A stretch of 64,000 nucleotides of DNA from Phytomonospora endophytica (GCF_014202425.1 NZ_JACHGT010000017.1:62001-126000), one strand, 5' to 3'; positions 30,548 through 39,918 are shown, counted from the stretch's first letter. Made by a program: numbers and translations. Notes: generated by a model not told the origin, from the sequence alone.

Positions 30548-32509
30548 ATGAGCGAAACCTCGATCGACATCCTGGCGATGTCGGACCACCCCGGGGTCTC
30601 ACAATGGCGGGCCGTCACGCCCGCCGGTTCGGTGGCCGGGGTGGCCGGCCTACGCCCCGCCGCCCCGTTCGGGCAAGACCTCCGTGCCGGCGAACTCAGC
30701 CTGTACGTGGAGCCGCGATGGCGGCGGCGCGGCATAGGCTCGCGACTGCTGGCCGCCGTCAACGAACGGATCGCCGGACAACGGCTCCTCGCCGACGTGG
30801 CGGCGGGCTCACCGGGCGAGGCGTTCTGCCGTCGGCACGGATTCCAGCACACCGGATCCAGGCGCCAGGACCGGATCAGCTACCACGACGTCCACCAGGC
30901 ATGGCTGGGTGAACTGGTCGCCGCCGAACCTGACGGCTACCGCCTCACCCACTGGACCGGCGAGTTCCCCGACCGGCCCCGGGTCGAGGAACTACTCAGC
31001 GGCCCCGGCCGCCCCGGAACCGCCCTGCTCACCGCCGCCGACGCCGGCGGCGACCTGGCCGCCTACGCCCTCGCCGTCGTCGGCCCGCTCAACCAGCCCC
31101 ACGCCCGGCAGTACGGACCGGTGCTACTCCCCCGCCACCACGGCCGACGGCTCGGCCTATGGGTCAACGCCGCCCTGATCCAGCGGCTGCACAGGCTCCA
31201 CCCGCACATCGGCGAGATCACCTCGACCGCCGAGAACGATCCGGGCCTGCTCGCGATCCGCGAGTACCTCGGCTTCCGGCCGTCCCAGCCGACTCGTGTC
31301 TACGAGCTCGCACCGACCGGCCGGCCCATTGAGTTCCAACGCACCCAAGAAGGAAGACACCTCATGTCCAGCACAGTCATTGACAGCCGTCCCGAGCTCA
31401 CGCGGGTGATGCAGGAGATCGTGGACTCGGGTATCACCGGATTCCAGCTGCGCGTCAGCGACGAGCACGGCGAGTGGACCGGTTCGGCCGGGCTCGCCGA
31501 ACTCGACGGCAATACCCCTCCGGTGGTCGACGGCTACCACCGGATCGGGAGCAACACCAAGACCTTCACCGCCGTGGCGCTCCTCGCGCTGGTCGCCGAA
31601 GGCCGCGTCGCCCTCGACACCGCGGTGGCGGACTACCTGCCCGAGTTCGGATTCGATCCCCGGATCACCGTCCGGATGCTGCTCCAGCACACCAGCGGAA
31701 TCTTCAACTTCACCGGCGAGGTCTACACCGACGGTTCGGTCGAATCCGACATCACCTTGAACGGTGCGGCGGTCATCCCGGGCATCACCTGGCAGGGCAA
31801 GGCCTGGGTCGAGCAGCGCTTCCGGACCTACGAGCCCGAAGAACTCGTCCGCCTCGCCCTGTCCAAGAACCCCCGGTTCGAACCCGGCGCGGACTGGTCC
31901 TACGCCAACACGAACTACGTCGTCCTCCGCCTGATCATCGAAAAGGTCACCGGCTCCGCACTGTCCGAAGAACTCCAGCGGACCGTGTTCGGACCTCTCG
32001 GCCTCACCCACACCATCGTCCCCGGCGCGTCATCGGACATCCCCGCCCCGCACGCCCACGCCTACTACCGATACGACAACGACGGCACCGAAGACACCAT
32101 CGACGTCACCGTCCACAACCCGTCCTGGATCTCCACCGGCGGCGACATGATCTCCACGACCGCCGACCTCCAGGCGTTCATCACCGGCCTCGTCACCGGC
32201 AAGCTCCTCCCCGCCGAGATCCTGACGGAGATGTTCGACGCCTACCCCGCGATCGGCTACGGCCTCGGCGTGTTCGTGCAGGACGCACCCGACGGCGGCG
32301 GGAAACTGATCACCCACAACGGCGGCGCCATGGGCCACGCGGCTCTGATGTACACGACCCTCGACGGCAGCAAGACCCTCACCGCCGCCCTCAACTACGT
32401 CGACGACGCGAACCTCTCCCAGGCAGCGGCCTTCCAGGCGGGCACCGCCAAACTCCTCGCCGCCTACTTCGGTGGCGGGGAAGCCGAGGCTCTCCCACCG
32501 GCGGCCTAA
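30548..32509 (+). CDS. Acetyltransferase fused in frame to class C beta-lactamase-like serine hydrolase
   Basis: 653 residues in one uninterrupted frame. Residues 1-270 are a tandem GNAT: the first acetyl-CoA loop is EPRWRRRGIGSRLLAAVNER, and the second half has HHGRRLGLWVNAALIQRLHR. Residues 273-653 are a serine beta-lactamase/D-Ala-D-Ala carboxypeptidase-like domain: SNTK (S-x-x-K) in YHRIGSNTKTFTAVALLAL, YANTNY (Y-x-N) and HNGGAMGH (HxGxxxG). Between them lies an ATG (31364) with a good ribosome-binding site, so two products are possible: the fusion and a free 381-residue hydrolase. The divergent LysR probably regulates it. Confidence 0.8.
   Translation: MSETSIDILAMSDHPGVSQWRAVTPAGSVAGVAGLRPAAPFGQDLRAGELSLYVEPRWRRRGIGSRLLAAVNERIAGQRLLADVAAGSPGEAFCRRHGFQHTGSRRQDRISYHDVHQAWLGELVAAEPDGYRLTHWTGEFPDRPRVEELLSGPGRPGTALLTAADAGGDLAAYALAVVGPLNQPHARQYGPVLLPRHHGRRLGLWVNAALIQRLHRLHPHIGEITSTAENDPGLLAIREYLGFRPSQPTRVYELAPTGRPIEFQRTQEGRHLMSSTVIDSRPELTRVMQEIVDSGITGFQLRVSDEHGEWTGSAGLAELDGNTPPVVDGYHRIGSNTKTFTAVALLALVAEGRVALDTAVADYLPEFGFDPRITVRMLLQHTSGIFNFTGEVYTDGSVESDITLNGAAVIPGITWQGKAWVEQRFRTYEPEELVRLALSKNPRFEPGADWSYANTNYVVLRLIIEKVTGSALSEELQRTVFGPLGLTHTIVPGASSDIPAPHAHAYYRYDNDGTEDTIDVTVHNPSWISTGGDMISTTADLQAFITGLVTGKLLPAEILTEMFDAYPAIGYGLGVFVQDAPDGGGKLITHNGGAMGHAALMYTTLDGSKTLTAALNYVDDANLSQAAAFQAGTAKLLAAYFGGGEAEALPPAA
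31347..31366 (+). promoter_or_regulatory. Internal ribosome-binding site and start codon
   Basis: AAGAAGGAAG, 7 nt, ATG at 31364, at the domain junction of the acetyltransferase-hydrolase frame. It looks like the original start of an independent hydrolase gene whose upstream neighbour has lost its stop codon. Confidence 0.6.
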
Positions 32510-32576
32510 CCCACTGGTCACGGCCCCGGCCACCACGTCACCCGAGGGTGCGGTGACCGACGCCGGATCGATGATT

Positions 32577-32621
32577 CCGCCGGGTACCGCGCAGGCGAAC
32601 GGTCTGCGCGGTACCCGGCGG
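32577..32621. terminator. 18-bp perfect hairpin
   Basis: CCGCCGGGTACCGCGCAG at 32577-32594 and its exact complement at 32604-32621, with a 9-nt loop. It lies 68 nt after the hydrolase stop, in a 282-nt gap before the convergent small gene; probably a bidirectional terminator. Nothing else is seen in the gap. Confidence 0.85.
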
Positions 32622-32791
32622 GAAAGCTGTGCCGAGCGGGCTCACCGAGACGCCGAGCCCGCACCGGACCGGCGAGAAGGCTCGATCAACGGGTCGGGTC
32701 CGATCGCCAGGGGGCAACGCGTACGGCTCCTCGGCTGAGCGGCAGCGTCAGCCACGACAGCGACCCCCCGCGCCGACGCGCCACGAACCGG

Positions 32792-32998
32792 CTACTCCCC
32801 CGACGACTCCGCCGCGTGCCGCTCGCGCGCGGCCGTCAGCGCCTTGTCGAAGTCGCGTTGTGTGTCGTCGCACCAGTGCAGCAGGTCGGCGAGGACGCGC
32901 TGGAGGGCTCCGCTGGGAGACGTCCGCCAGCCCTCGGCAGACAGCGTGTACTCCTGGAGCGCGGCGTTCGCGCGCCGCACCGCTTCGTCGTGGCTCAT
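32792..32998 (-). CDS. Small helical protein, 68 aa
   Basis: SHDEAVRRANAALQEYTLSA, then GALQRVLADLLHWCDDTQRD and a final helix. A compact soluble helical protein with one Cys, similar in style to many small actinobacterial proteins of unknown function. ATG 32998 with GAGGAG ~11 nt upstream. Family not recognised. Confidence 0.65.
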   Translation of the reverse strand: MSHDEAVRRANAALQEYTLSAEGWRTSPSGALQRVLADLLHWCDDTQRDFDKALTAARERHAAESSGE

Positions 32999-33140
32999 GC
33001 CGTCACGGCTCCTCGTTGATGCTCGGCGGGAAGAACCGGCCCAGGCTACGTGCCGTTCCACCGGGGGGCATGCTGGTTTAGCCGACCGGTGTCTTCCGCA
33101 GTGCCTGACGCGCCGGGTAAGACGGTCTTGAAGCGCCCGT

Positions 33141-33683
33141 CTACTTCCGCACGCGGAAGCGAAGCGTCGTGACCGCGCCCGACTGGGTGTTGCTGAAAGG
33201 TTCCAGCTCGACCCTGCCCATGCTCGGCGGTGCGAAGCGGACGCCGTCGCCCAGCAGTACCGGCAGGACGTACACCAGGATCTCATCGACGAGCCCGTGC
33301 CGCAGGCACTGGGCGGCCACGTCGGCGCCGAGGATCTCCAGGTTCTTGCCGTCGGCGGCTTCGCGTGCCGTGGCGACGGCTTCCTCGATGCCGCAGGTGA
33401 GGAAGGTGACGGTCGGGTCCGGCTCGACGGGGGGCTTGTGCGTGAGGATGAACTGCGCTCCCCCGTCGTAGGGGGTGCCCTGGGCGGCCATGCGCTTGGC
33501 GACCTCGTAGGTGCCCCGGCCGACGAGCATCGCGCCCGTGGCCGCCATGACGTCGGGGACCTCGGCGGCGGTCAGGTACTCGCCGATCCAGTCCATCGCG
33601 TGCTCGCGGCCGGCGATGAAGCCGTCCAGCGACATCGCCCGGTTCACGACCACTTTGCCGGTGCCGAAACCCACATCGCTCAT
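33141..33683 (-). CDS. RibD/dihydrofolate-reductase-like protein (second)
   Basis: 180 residues. KVVVNRAMSLDGFIAGREHA, GAMLVGRGTYEVAKRMAAQG, then NLEILGADVAAQCLRHGLVD and EILVYVLPVLLGDGVRF define the RibD C-terminal domain, an NADPH-dependent reductase family. ATG 33683 with GGAGAAG upstream. Related to the gene at 25496-26089 but only moderately similar. Substrate unknown. Confidence 0.9.
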   Translation of the reverse strand: MSDVGFGTGKVVVNRAMSLDGFIAGREHAMDWIGEYLTAAEVPDVMAATGAMLVGRGTYEVAKRMAAQGTPYDGGAQFILTHKPPVEPDPTVTFLTCGIEEAVATAREAADGKNLEILGADVAAQCLRHGLVDEILVYVLPVLLGDGVRFAPPSMGRVELEPFSNTQSGAVTTLRFRVRK

Positions 33684-34030
33684 GCGTCTTCTCCACAGCT
33701 CTTCGAGGCCCGAGGCCGGGTCGCAGCACGGCCGGTGAGGAATCGCGAGCGTATCAACGGTGCCGCGACGTGAACAACCGGAAGCCGGGCGCGGTCGCCG
33801 CGCGAGGACGGCGACGCACCCGGGAACGACATCGCCGGTGCGGTTCTCCCCAGCCCCGGGCCGGGTGGCCACGCCTGTGGACCATTCCCCCCCGTCGTGT
33901 CAGCAGGACGGGGCGGAGGCACGACGGGAGCAGCGCACTTCTTCGGCGGGATGACCCGTCGGCCGACTAGCGTGTCCACCATGCCCCGCCCGACGGCGGC
34001 CACGACAACGGCGAAAGCAGGCGACGCCTC
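33684..34030. other. Divergent intergenic region
   Basis: About 347 nt between the RibD-like and oxidoreductase starts. A -10-like TAGCGT lies at 33968-33973, followed 8 nt later by an ATG (33981) that opens a 23-codon frame overlapping the oxidoreductase start. This may be a leader peptide or chance. No other gene seen. Confidence 0.4.
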
Positions 34031-35032
34031 ATGCGGGGATACGTTCTGACCCGATACGGCCGACCGGACGCGATGGAGTTGCGCGAGGTCCCCACACCGC
34101 GGCCGGGACCGGGCGAGGTCCTCATCCGGGTACGGGCGGCGGGCCTCAACCCCATCGACTACAAACTGCGGCAGGGAACGTTGCGCGCGATCGTGAAGCT
34201 CTCGCTGCCGACCGTCGCCGGCAGCGAACTGGCCGGTGAGGTCGAGGCCGTCGGTACCGGCGTCACCCGCTTCGCCGTCGGCGACCGCGTATTCGCCCGT
34301 GTGGACAAGTCCACACTCGGCGCCTTCGCCGACCACGCCGTCGTGGCCGAGACACTGGCGGCGAGGATGCCCGACGGGCTCGGCTTCACCGATGCCGCCG
34401 GACTGCCGCTCGCCGGGCTGACCTCCCTCCAGGCCCTGCGCGACGAACTGCGCCTCGCCAAGGGAGACCGGGTGTTCATCTCCGGCGGCGCGGGAGGGGT
34501 CGGCACACTCGCCATCCAGATCGCCGTGGCCATGGGCGCCCAGGTCGCGACCACCGCCTCACCACGAGGCGAGCAGCTCGTGCGCTCGCTGGGCGCGACG
34601 ACCGTCATCGACTACCGCAAGGAGAAGTTCACCGACGTCCTCGGCGACTACGACGGCGCCTTCGACCTGACCGGCGGCCAAGACCTCGTCGACAGCTTCG
34701 CCATCCTCAAACCCGGAGCCACCACCGTCTCGGTCACCACGACCCCCGAGCCGGCCACCGCCCGCAAGGATCTGGGCAAAGGTCCCCTCTTCGCCGCCCT
34801 GTTCGGGGTGCTGAGCTGGAAGATCCGGCGCGAGGCCAGAAGACACGGCGTCACCTACCGCTTCTTGTTCATGCACCCCAGCGGCACCGACCTCGAAACC
34901 CTGGCCGCCATGGTCGGCAAAGGCGAACTCGCACCGGTCACCGACCGCGTCTTCCCTTTCGACCGGATCGACGACGCCTTCGCCTACCTGGAACAGGGAC
35001 GCGCCAAAGGCAAGGTCATCGTCGAAATGTGA
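34031..35032 (+). CDS. NADPH:quinone oxidoreductase (zeta-crystallin-like MDR)
   Basis: 333 residues. GroES-like N-terminal domain: GRPDAMELREVPTPRPGPGE, AAGLNPIDYKLRQG. Nucleotide-binding domain: GDRVFISGGAGGVGTLAIQI (AxxGGVG), then VIDYRKEKFTDVLGDYDGAF. No zinc-ligand cysteines, as in quinone-reductase-type medium-chain reductases. Conserved C-terminal FDRIDDAFAYLEQGRAKGKV. A general NADPH-dependent enone/quinone reductase; physiological substrate unknown. Confidence 0.9.
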   Translation: MRGYVLTRYGRPDAMELREVPTPRPGPGEVLIRVRAAGLNPIDYKLRQGTLRAIVKLSLPTVAGSELAGEVEAVGTGVTRFAVGDRVFARVDKSTLGAFADHAVVAETLAARMPDGLGFTDAAGLPLAGLTSLQALRDELRLAKGDRVFISGGAGGVGTLAIQIAVAMGAQVATTASPRGEQLVRSLGATTVIDYRKEKFTDVLGDYDGAFDLTGGQDLVDSFAILKPGATTVSVTTTPEPATARKDLGKGPLFAALFGVLSWKIRREARRHGVTYRFLFMHPSGTDLETLAAMVGKGELAPVTDRVFPFDRIDDAFAYLEQGRAKGKVIVEM

Positions 35033-35050
35033 CGACGTGGAACGCCACGG

Positions 35051-36442
35051 CTATCCCAGCGCCGCCAACCGCCGTACACCTTCGGCGAGCGTGGCGGTCT
35101 CAGCGGCCGCGGCGAAACCGAGCCGCAGGAAGGCACCGGAGGGTTCGGCGGGGAAGAAGCGACGGCCGGTACCGACGGCGATGCCCTCGCGACGGGCCGC
35201 CGCGGCGAAGGCGGTCTCCTCGACGCCCGACGGCAGGCCCGCCCACAGGTGCAGCCCGCCCACCGGGGTGCGCTCGATCGTCCATTCAGGACAGTGGACG
35301 GCCAGGGCCTCGCACAGGACCCGGCAGCGGTCGCGCAGGGCGGCCGCGAGGCTCCTCAGGTGGCGTTCCCAGCCGGGTGAGCTGAGCAGTTCCAGCGCGG
35401 CCTCCTGCAGTGGGCGCGGGATGAAGAAGGCGTCGACGTAGCCGACCGCCCGCATGCGCTCCATCACCGGTCCGCGCGCGGTCAGTGCTGCGATGCGCAG
35501 GCTCGGTGCGGCGGGTTTGCTCAGTGAGGTGAGGTGGACGACCGTGCCGTCGTGGTCTTCGGCGATCAGCGGCCGGGGCTGGGTGCCGCCGTGCCCGAGG
35601 TGGCGGGCGAAGTCGTCTTCGACGACGAAGGCCCCGGCCGCGCGGGCCACGGCGACGACCTGCTCGCGGCGCTCGGGGGACAAGACAACACCGGTCGGGT
35701 TGTGGTGCGCCGGCTGGCAGTAGAGCAGCCGGGCGCCGGTCATCGCGAAGGCCTCGGCGAGCAGTTCGGGCCGCAGCCCGTCGTGGTCGACGGGTACGGG
35801 CACCGGCCGCAGTCCGGCGGCGCGGGCGGCGGCGATGGCGCCGGGGTAGGTCGGTGACTCCATGAGGACGGGGTCGCCGGGCCCGGCGATGGCCCGGAAG
35901 GCCACCGAGAGCCCGTTCTGGCCGCCGGAGACGATGAGGACGTCGTCGGCGTCGACGTCGGCGCCGGTCATGCGCGCGAAGAGGCCGCGCAGGGAGGCCA
36001 GGCCGTCGCTGGGGGCGCGGTCCCAGGCGTCGGGGCGGCGGGCGGCGCGGGCGAGGGCCGCGCCGAGCGGCGACGTCGGCTGGAGGGAGCGGTGCAGGTA
36101 CCCGCCGTCGAGGACGATCGCGTCGGACGGGGGCGGGCCGAGGCCGTCGGTGACCGCGCGGGTGTCGACGGTCCGGTCGGTCAGCGCGACGGTCTGCCAG
36201 CCGGTGTCGGCCGAGCGGACGCCGGCCCGGCCGCGCCCGGCGACGTAGGTGCCGCTGCCGGGGCGGGTGACGACGAGCCCTTCGGTGGCCAGCAGGGCGA
36301 TGGCCCGCGCGACGGTCACCGGGCTGACGTGGTGGCGCAGGACGAGTTCGCGGCTGCTGGGCAGCCGGTCGCCAGGCGTGGCGGCGGCGACCAGGGCGCG
36401 CAGCGTGGCGAGCAGGTCAGCAGAAGTGCTACTCTCCGACAT
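35051..36442 (-). CDS. MocR-type GntR/aminotransferase transcriptional regulator
   Basis: 463 residues. N-terminal GntR winged helix (LRALVAAATPGDRLPSSREL, VSPVTVARAIALLATEGLVV, RPGSGTYVAGRG) joined to a fold-type I aminotransferase domain with the PLP lysine in TSLSKPAAPSLRIAAL and the YCQPAHHNPTG motif. MocR proteins sense PLP or an amine-like ligand and bind direct-repeat operators. The start codon overlaps that of the divergent MFS gene, and two similar 12-bp sites flank the starts. It most likely controls itself and the exporter. Confidence 0.92.
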   Translation of the reverse strand: MSESSTSADLLATLRALVAAATPGDRLPSSRELVLRHHVSPVTVARAIALLATEGLVVTRPGSGTYVAGRGRAGVRSADTGWQTVALTDRTVDTRAVTDGLGPPPSDAIVLDGGYLHRSLQPTSPLGAALARAARRPDAWDRAPSDGLASLRGLFARMTGADVDADDVLIVSGGQNGLSVAFRAIAGPGDPVLMESPTYPGAIAAARAAGLRPVPVPVDHDGLRPELLAEAFAMTGARLLYCQPAHHNPTGVVLSPERREQVVAVARAAGAFVVEDDFARHLGHGGTQPRPLIAEDHDGTVVHLTSLSKPAAPSLRIAALTARGPVMERMRAVGYVDAFFIPRPLQEAALELLSSPGWERHLRSLAAALRDRCRVLCEALAVHCPEWTIERTPVGGLHLWAGLPSGVEETAFAAAARREGIAVGTGRRFFPAEPSGAFLRLGFAAAAETATLAEGVRRLAALG

Positions 36443-36464
36443 GAGAGATCATAGTAGCGCTACT
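36422..36464. promoter_or_regulatory. Paired MocR operator sites
   Basis: AGAAGTGCTACT at 36422-36433 and AGTAGCGCTACT at 36453-36464 agree at 10 of 12 positions and are 31 bp apart start to start, about three helical turns. The second is a perfect palindrome. They overlap the divergent start codons of the MocR and MFS genes, as expected for an autoregulating MocR protein. Confidence 0.65.
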
Positions 36465-37733
36465 GTCCTTGATCGCGAAACGCTACCGCCGCGAAACCTG
36501 TGGCGCAACGGCGACTTCCTGAGGTTCTGGTTCGGCGAGACGCTGTCGCTCATGGGCACCCAGGTCACCAACCTCGCCCTGCCGCTGACGGCCATCACGG
36601 CCTTCGGCGCCGACGACGAACAGGTCGGGCTGCTGCGGTTCCTGCAGCTGGTCCCCTACCTCGGCCTCGCCCTGGTCTTCGGCGTGTGGGTCGACCGGGT
36701 GCGGCGGCGGTCGATGATGCTCGGCGCCAACCTGGTCCGGCTGGTCCTGCTGGCCGCGATCCCGCTGCTGTACTGGACGCACCTGCTGGACCTGACCACC
36801 CTGCTGGTGATCGCGTGCGCGGTCGGTGTCGCCTCGGTCCTCTACGACCTGAGCTGGATGTCCTATGTGCCCACCGTCGTCAAGGATCCGGCCCAGTACG
36901 TCGAGGCCGGCGCCAAGATGGGCGTCAGCTCCTCGACCGCCGAGGTCGCCGGGCCCGGCCTCGCCGGACTGCTGATCAGCGCGCTCACCGCACCGGTCGC
37001 GCTGGTCGTGGACGCCTTCTCCTACCTGGTGTCGGTGCTGTCGCTGCTGGCGATCCGCACCCGCGAACAGCGGCCCGCACCGGTCCGCAGACACCTCGGC
37101 GCCGAACTGCGCGACGGCCTGCGCTGGGTGCTGGGCAACCCGATCCTGCGCGCGCTGGCGCTCATCGGCTTCTGCTGCAACTTCTCGATGATCTCGGTGT
37201 GGACGATGTTCCTGCTCTACGGCACCCGCGACCTGGGCCTGACCTCGGCGACCATCGGCATGGTCTTCGCCGCGGCCTCGGTGGGCGGGCTGATCGGCGC
37301 GGGCGTCTCCCGCAAGGTCATCGCGCGCTTCCGGCTAGGCCGCGTCTACTTCGTCGCGCAGAGCGCGCTGCTGCTCGGGCCGCTGGTGATCGTCGTGGCC
37401 GGCGGACCGGTCCCGGTGATGATCGGGATGTTCATCGCCTCCTTCTTCCTGACCTACCTCGGCCTCGGGGTCGCCGGCGTCATCATCGTCAGCCTCCGCC
37501 AGACCAGCACACCACCATCGATGATGGGCCGCATGACCGCGGTCTTCCGGACACTGCTGTTCGGCGGCGGCGCCCTCGGTGGACTGGCCGCGGGCCTGCT
37601 GGCCGGGCACCTCGGCGCGCACGGTGGGCTGACGGTCGTCGCCGTCGCCTCGGCCCTCGCCGTGATCGGGGTACTGGTGTCGCCGGTGAGCCGCCTGCGC
37701 GGGCTGCCCGAGCCGGTCGCAGAGGCCGGATAG
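36441..37733 (+). CDS. MFS transporter, DHA3 type
   Basis: 430 residues, about 12 helices. FLRFWFGETLSLMGTQVTNL at the N-terminus and FGVWVDRVRRRSMMLGANLV (loop 2-3) are typical of MFS_3/TetA-like drug exporters. The start is uncertain: ATG 36441 has no ribosome-binding site and sits inside the operator region; an in-frame GTG at 36426 is an alternative. Divergent from, and probably controlled by, the MocR regulator. Substrate unknown. Confidence 0.85.
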   Translation: MRDHSSATVLDRETLPPRNLWRNGDFLRFWFGETLSLMGTQVTNLALPLTAITAFGADDEQVGLLRFLQLVPYLGLALVFGVWVDRVRRRSMMLGANLVRLVLLAAIPLLYWTHLLDLTTLLVIACAVGVASVLYDLSWMSYVPTVVKDPAQYVEAGAKMGVSSSTAEVAGPGLAGLLISALTAPVALVVDAFSYLVSVLSLLAIRTREQRPAPVRRHLGAELRDGLRWVLGNPILRALALIGFCCNFSMISVWTMFLLYGTRDLGLTSATIGMVFAAASVGGLIGAGVSRKVIARFRLGRVYFVAQSALLLGPLVIVVAGGPVPVMIGMFIASFFLTYLGLGVAGVIIVSLRQTSTPPSMMGRMTAVFRTLLFGGGALGGLAAGLLAGHLGAHGGLTVVAVASALAVIGVLVSPVSRLRGLPEPVAEAG

Positions 37734-37752
37734 GCGACATGTCCCGGCCATG

Positions 37753-38388
37753 TCATGGCGTCGCCTCGGTCCCCGTGAGCCGATGAACGAGCTGGCCACG
37801 TACGCGGACGGGAAGTCCCGCCGTGAACCGTTCGAAGTAGGACCGCAAGTGCCCCGACTCGGTCAAGAACGGCAGATCCACATCGCGCATCTGCCTGATC
37901 GCCAGCAGAGGCACCGGCGAGCGCAACGGCCGGTACGCGTGGTTCCACAGCCCGGGTTCGTCGCAACGGGGGTGGAACTGCCCGACCATGAGACCGTCGG
38001 CGACGAACTCGTCTTTGAGTCCTTCCTGGACGCGGTTGAGGCCCGCCGCGTCCAGGGGATCCACACGGGGAAGGACGATCAGGTAGGCGAGTAGTTCCCG
38101 CTCGGCGTCCTTCAGCCCCGAGGCGTGCTCGGCGTAGGCCAGGCGCATCCGTGACATGAGCCGGTGCAGGGCCTGGCCGGTCGCCGTCATCGTGGCGACG
38201 GTGAAGCGCAGCAGGTCACGGCGAAGCGCCGGCGCCGTGTACGGGCATACCGGCCCGCTCCGGCCGAGCGCGGGATGTGGCGCGGTCAGATGCCCCTTGC
38301 TCCAGCGCAGGATCGCGCGAAGCGCGGGAAGGACGTCCCGCGCCGGCACACCCTCGTCGATCTGGGCGGGCGTCCACAGCGGATTCAC
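37753..38388 (-). CDS. DUF6875-like protein coupled to PLP decarboxylase
   Basis: 211 residues from GTG 38388, which overlaps the upstream decarboxylase stop (GTGA). GLKDEFVADGLMVGQFHPRC and YRPLRSPVPLLAIRQMRDVD resemble the DUF6875 family as I recall it. The C-terminal half is helical. There is no signal peptide or membrane helix. Tight coupling to the decarboxylase suggests a shared small-molecule pathway; the reaction is unknown. Confidence 0.65.
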   Translation of the reverse strand: MNPLWTPAQIDEGVPARDVLPALRAILRWSKGHLTAPHPALGRSGPVCPYTAPALRRDLLRFTVATMTATGQALHRLMSRMRLAYAEHASGLKDAERELLAYLIVLPRVDPLDAAGLNRVQEGLKDEFVADGLMVGQFHPRCDEPGLWNHAYRPLRSPVPLLAIRQMRDVDLPFLTESGHLRSYFERFTAGLPVRVRGQLVHRLTGTEATP

Positions 38389-39758
38389 CGATCGCGCCGC
38401 ATCGCGAGTTCTTCGACGCGGTGGTGCAGACCGTCGAGATGGGTCTCCGACTCGGGCTTGAGCAGGACGCTGCGCAGGACCCGGGCCTGCTCGGCGTCGC
38501 CGACGGCGCCGGGGTGGCGGGCACGGAACGCCTCGGCCGTCGTGCACAGAATGCTCAGGAACACCGGATCGGCCGCGGCCTCGGCGGCCGTCGTGCACAG
38601 TCGCGTCGAGCCTGCGTCGACGCCCGACAGGCTCATCGGCTCGGTACGCGGGAAGAACGTGACGATGTCGAGCTCCGGCCGCTGATACAGGTCCAGTGCC
38701 GGTGAGTCCGTGATCAGTTCGGCCCAGCGCAGCGCGGCCCGACGGCCACAGGCAAGGACCGCGCCGAGACCGTCACGGGTCAACGGCAAGACCTTCAAGG
38801 TCAGCCACAAGGCGGCGGCCGCGGCCCCGGCACGCGAGCATTCGAGACTCACCTCGCCCAGATGCAGGGCCGCCTCGGTGAAGAACGTGAACGGCGACTC
38901 GTGCCGATAGTGCCGGGCGACACCGGGATCGCTGAAGATGACCGCCCCACAGCCGTAGGGCTGGAGCCCGTGCTTGTGCGGATCCACCACCACCGAGTCG
39001 CAAGCGCCGATGGCCAGCCACGGCTCGGACGGCAGCGCTTCGGCGCCGCTCCCGCCCGCGAGGAGGGTGAAGAAACCGCCGTAGGCGGCGTCGACGTGCA
39101 ACCGCACCCCGTACTTCTCTTTCAGGACAAGGGCCTCATGGATCGGATCGACCGCGCCGAGCCCGGTGGTGCCCGCGGTCAGCACGACCGTGCCGACCCG
39201 GCCGCCGCGCAGCAGGTCCTCCAGGGCGTCCATGTCCATGCGCCCGTGGGCGTCGACCGGCACCGCGTGGCCGCGCATCCCGAGCAGGTGGCACATGCGA
39301 GCGTGGGCGGTGTGCCCGTCGGCGCTGAACGCGACGTCCCGGCCAGGATGCGACTCCCGGGCGACATAGAGCGCCTCCAGGTTGGCGACGGTCCCGCCAC
39401 CGGTCAGATGGCCCAGGTGCCTGGGGAAACCGAACATGCCCGCCAGCTCGGCGACCACCTCGATCTCCATATCCGTGGTCGCCGGCCCGCCCTCGCGGGC
39501 GTGGTTGTTGGGATTGGCCAGCATCGCGGTCACATAGCCGATGACGGCGGCCGGATGCGGTGGCTTCACCATCTGCCCGGCGTAGCGGGGGTGGAAGAAC
39601 GGGTAGTTGTCGTCCATGCGTTTGACGAACTCCGCGTAGGCCGCGGCGAAGTCCTCGTCGTCGACGTCATCAACCGGATGGGGCGTGTAGACACCGAAGC
39701 CCGCACGCCACGCCGAATGTGCCTCGACCGCCTGCGGCAGCCATTCGCGGAGATCCAT
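38385..39758 (-). CDS. PLP-dependent amino-acid decarboxylase (group II)
   Basis: 457 residues. HPRYAGQMVKPPHPAAVIGY, then a glycine-rich PLP-phosphate loop GHLTGGGTVANLEALYVARE, the Asp-Ala-Ala-Tyr motif RLHVDAAYGGFF and the PLP lysine in VVVDPHKHGLQPYGCGAV (~262). These define fold-type I group II decarboxylases (tyrosine/glutamate/aromatic amino acids). Start MDLREWLPQ at 39758 was chosen because upstream residues are atypical. Substrate not predictable. It forms a two-gene unit with the DUF6875-like gene. Confidence 0.9.
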   Translation of the reverse strand: MDLREWLPQAVEAHSAWRAGFGVYTPHPVDDVDDEDFAAAYAEFVKRMDDNYPFFHPRYAGQMVKPPHPAAVIGYVTAMLANPNNHAREGGPATTDMEIEVVAELAGMFGFPRHLGHLTGGGTVANLEALYVARESHPGRDVAFSADGHTAHARMCHLLGMRGHAVPVDAHGRMDMDALEDLLRGGRVGTVVLTAGTTGLGAVDPIHEALVLKEKYGVRLHVDAAYGGFFTLLAGGSGAEALPSEPWLAIGACDSVVVDPHKHGLQPYGCGAVIFSDPGVARHYRHESPFTFFTEAALHLGEVSLECSRAGAAAAALWLTLKVLPLTRDGLGAVLACGRRAALRWAELITDSPALDLYQRPELDIVTFFPRTEPMSLSGVDAGSTRLCTTAAEAAADPVFLSILCTTAEAFRARHPGAVGDAEQARVLRSVLLKPESETHLDGLHHRVEELAMRRDR

Positions 39759-39918
39759 TCGGCCGATTATCGGCGGTCTCGGCGGCTTTTCGGCGTGAAT
39801 CGACGGGTTCCGGCGCAAACCGGCCCATCGCCGCGAACCCCGATGCCGCATCGGCGGCTCTGTTAGCTTCGGTGAGGCGGAGCGGGCTCCGTCACCAGCT
39901 CAAACGGGGGGAAGCAGC

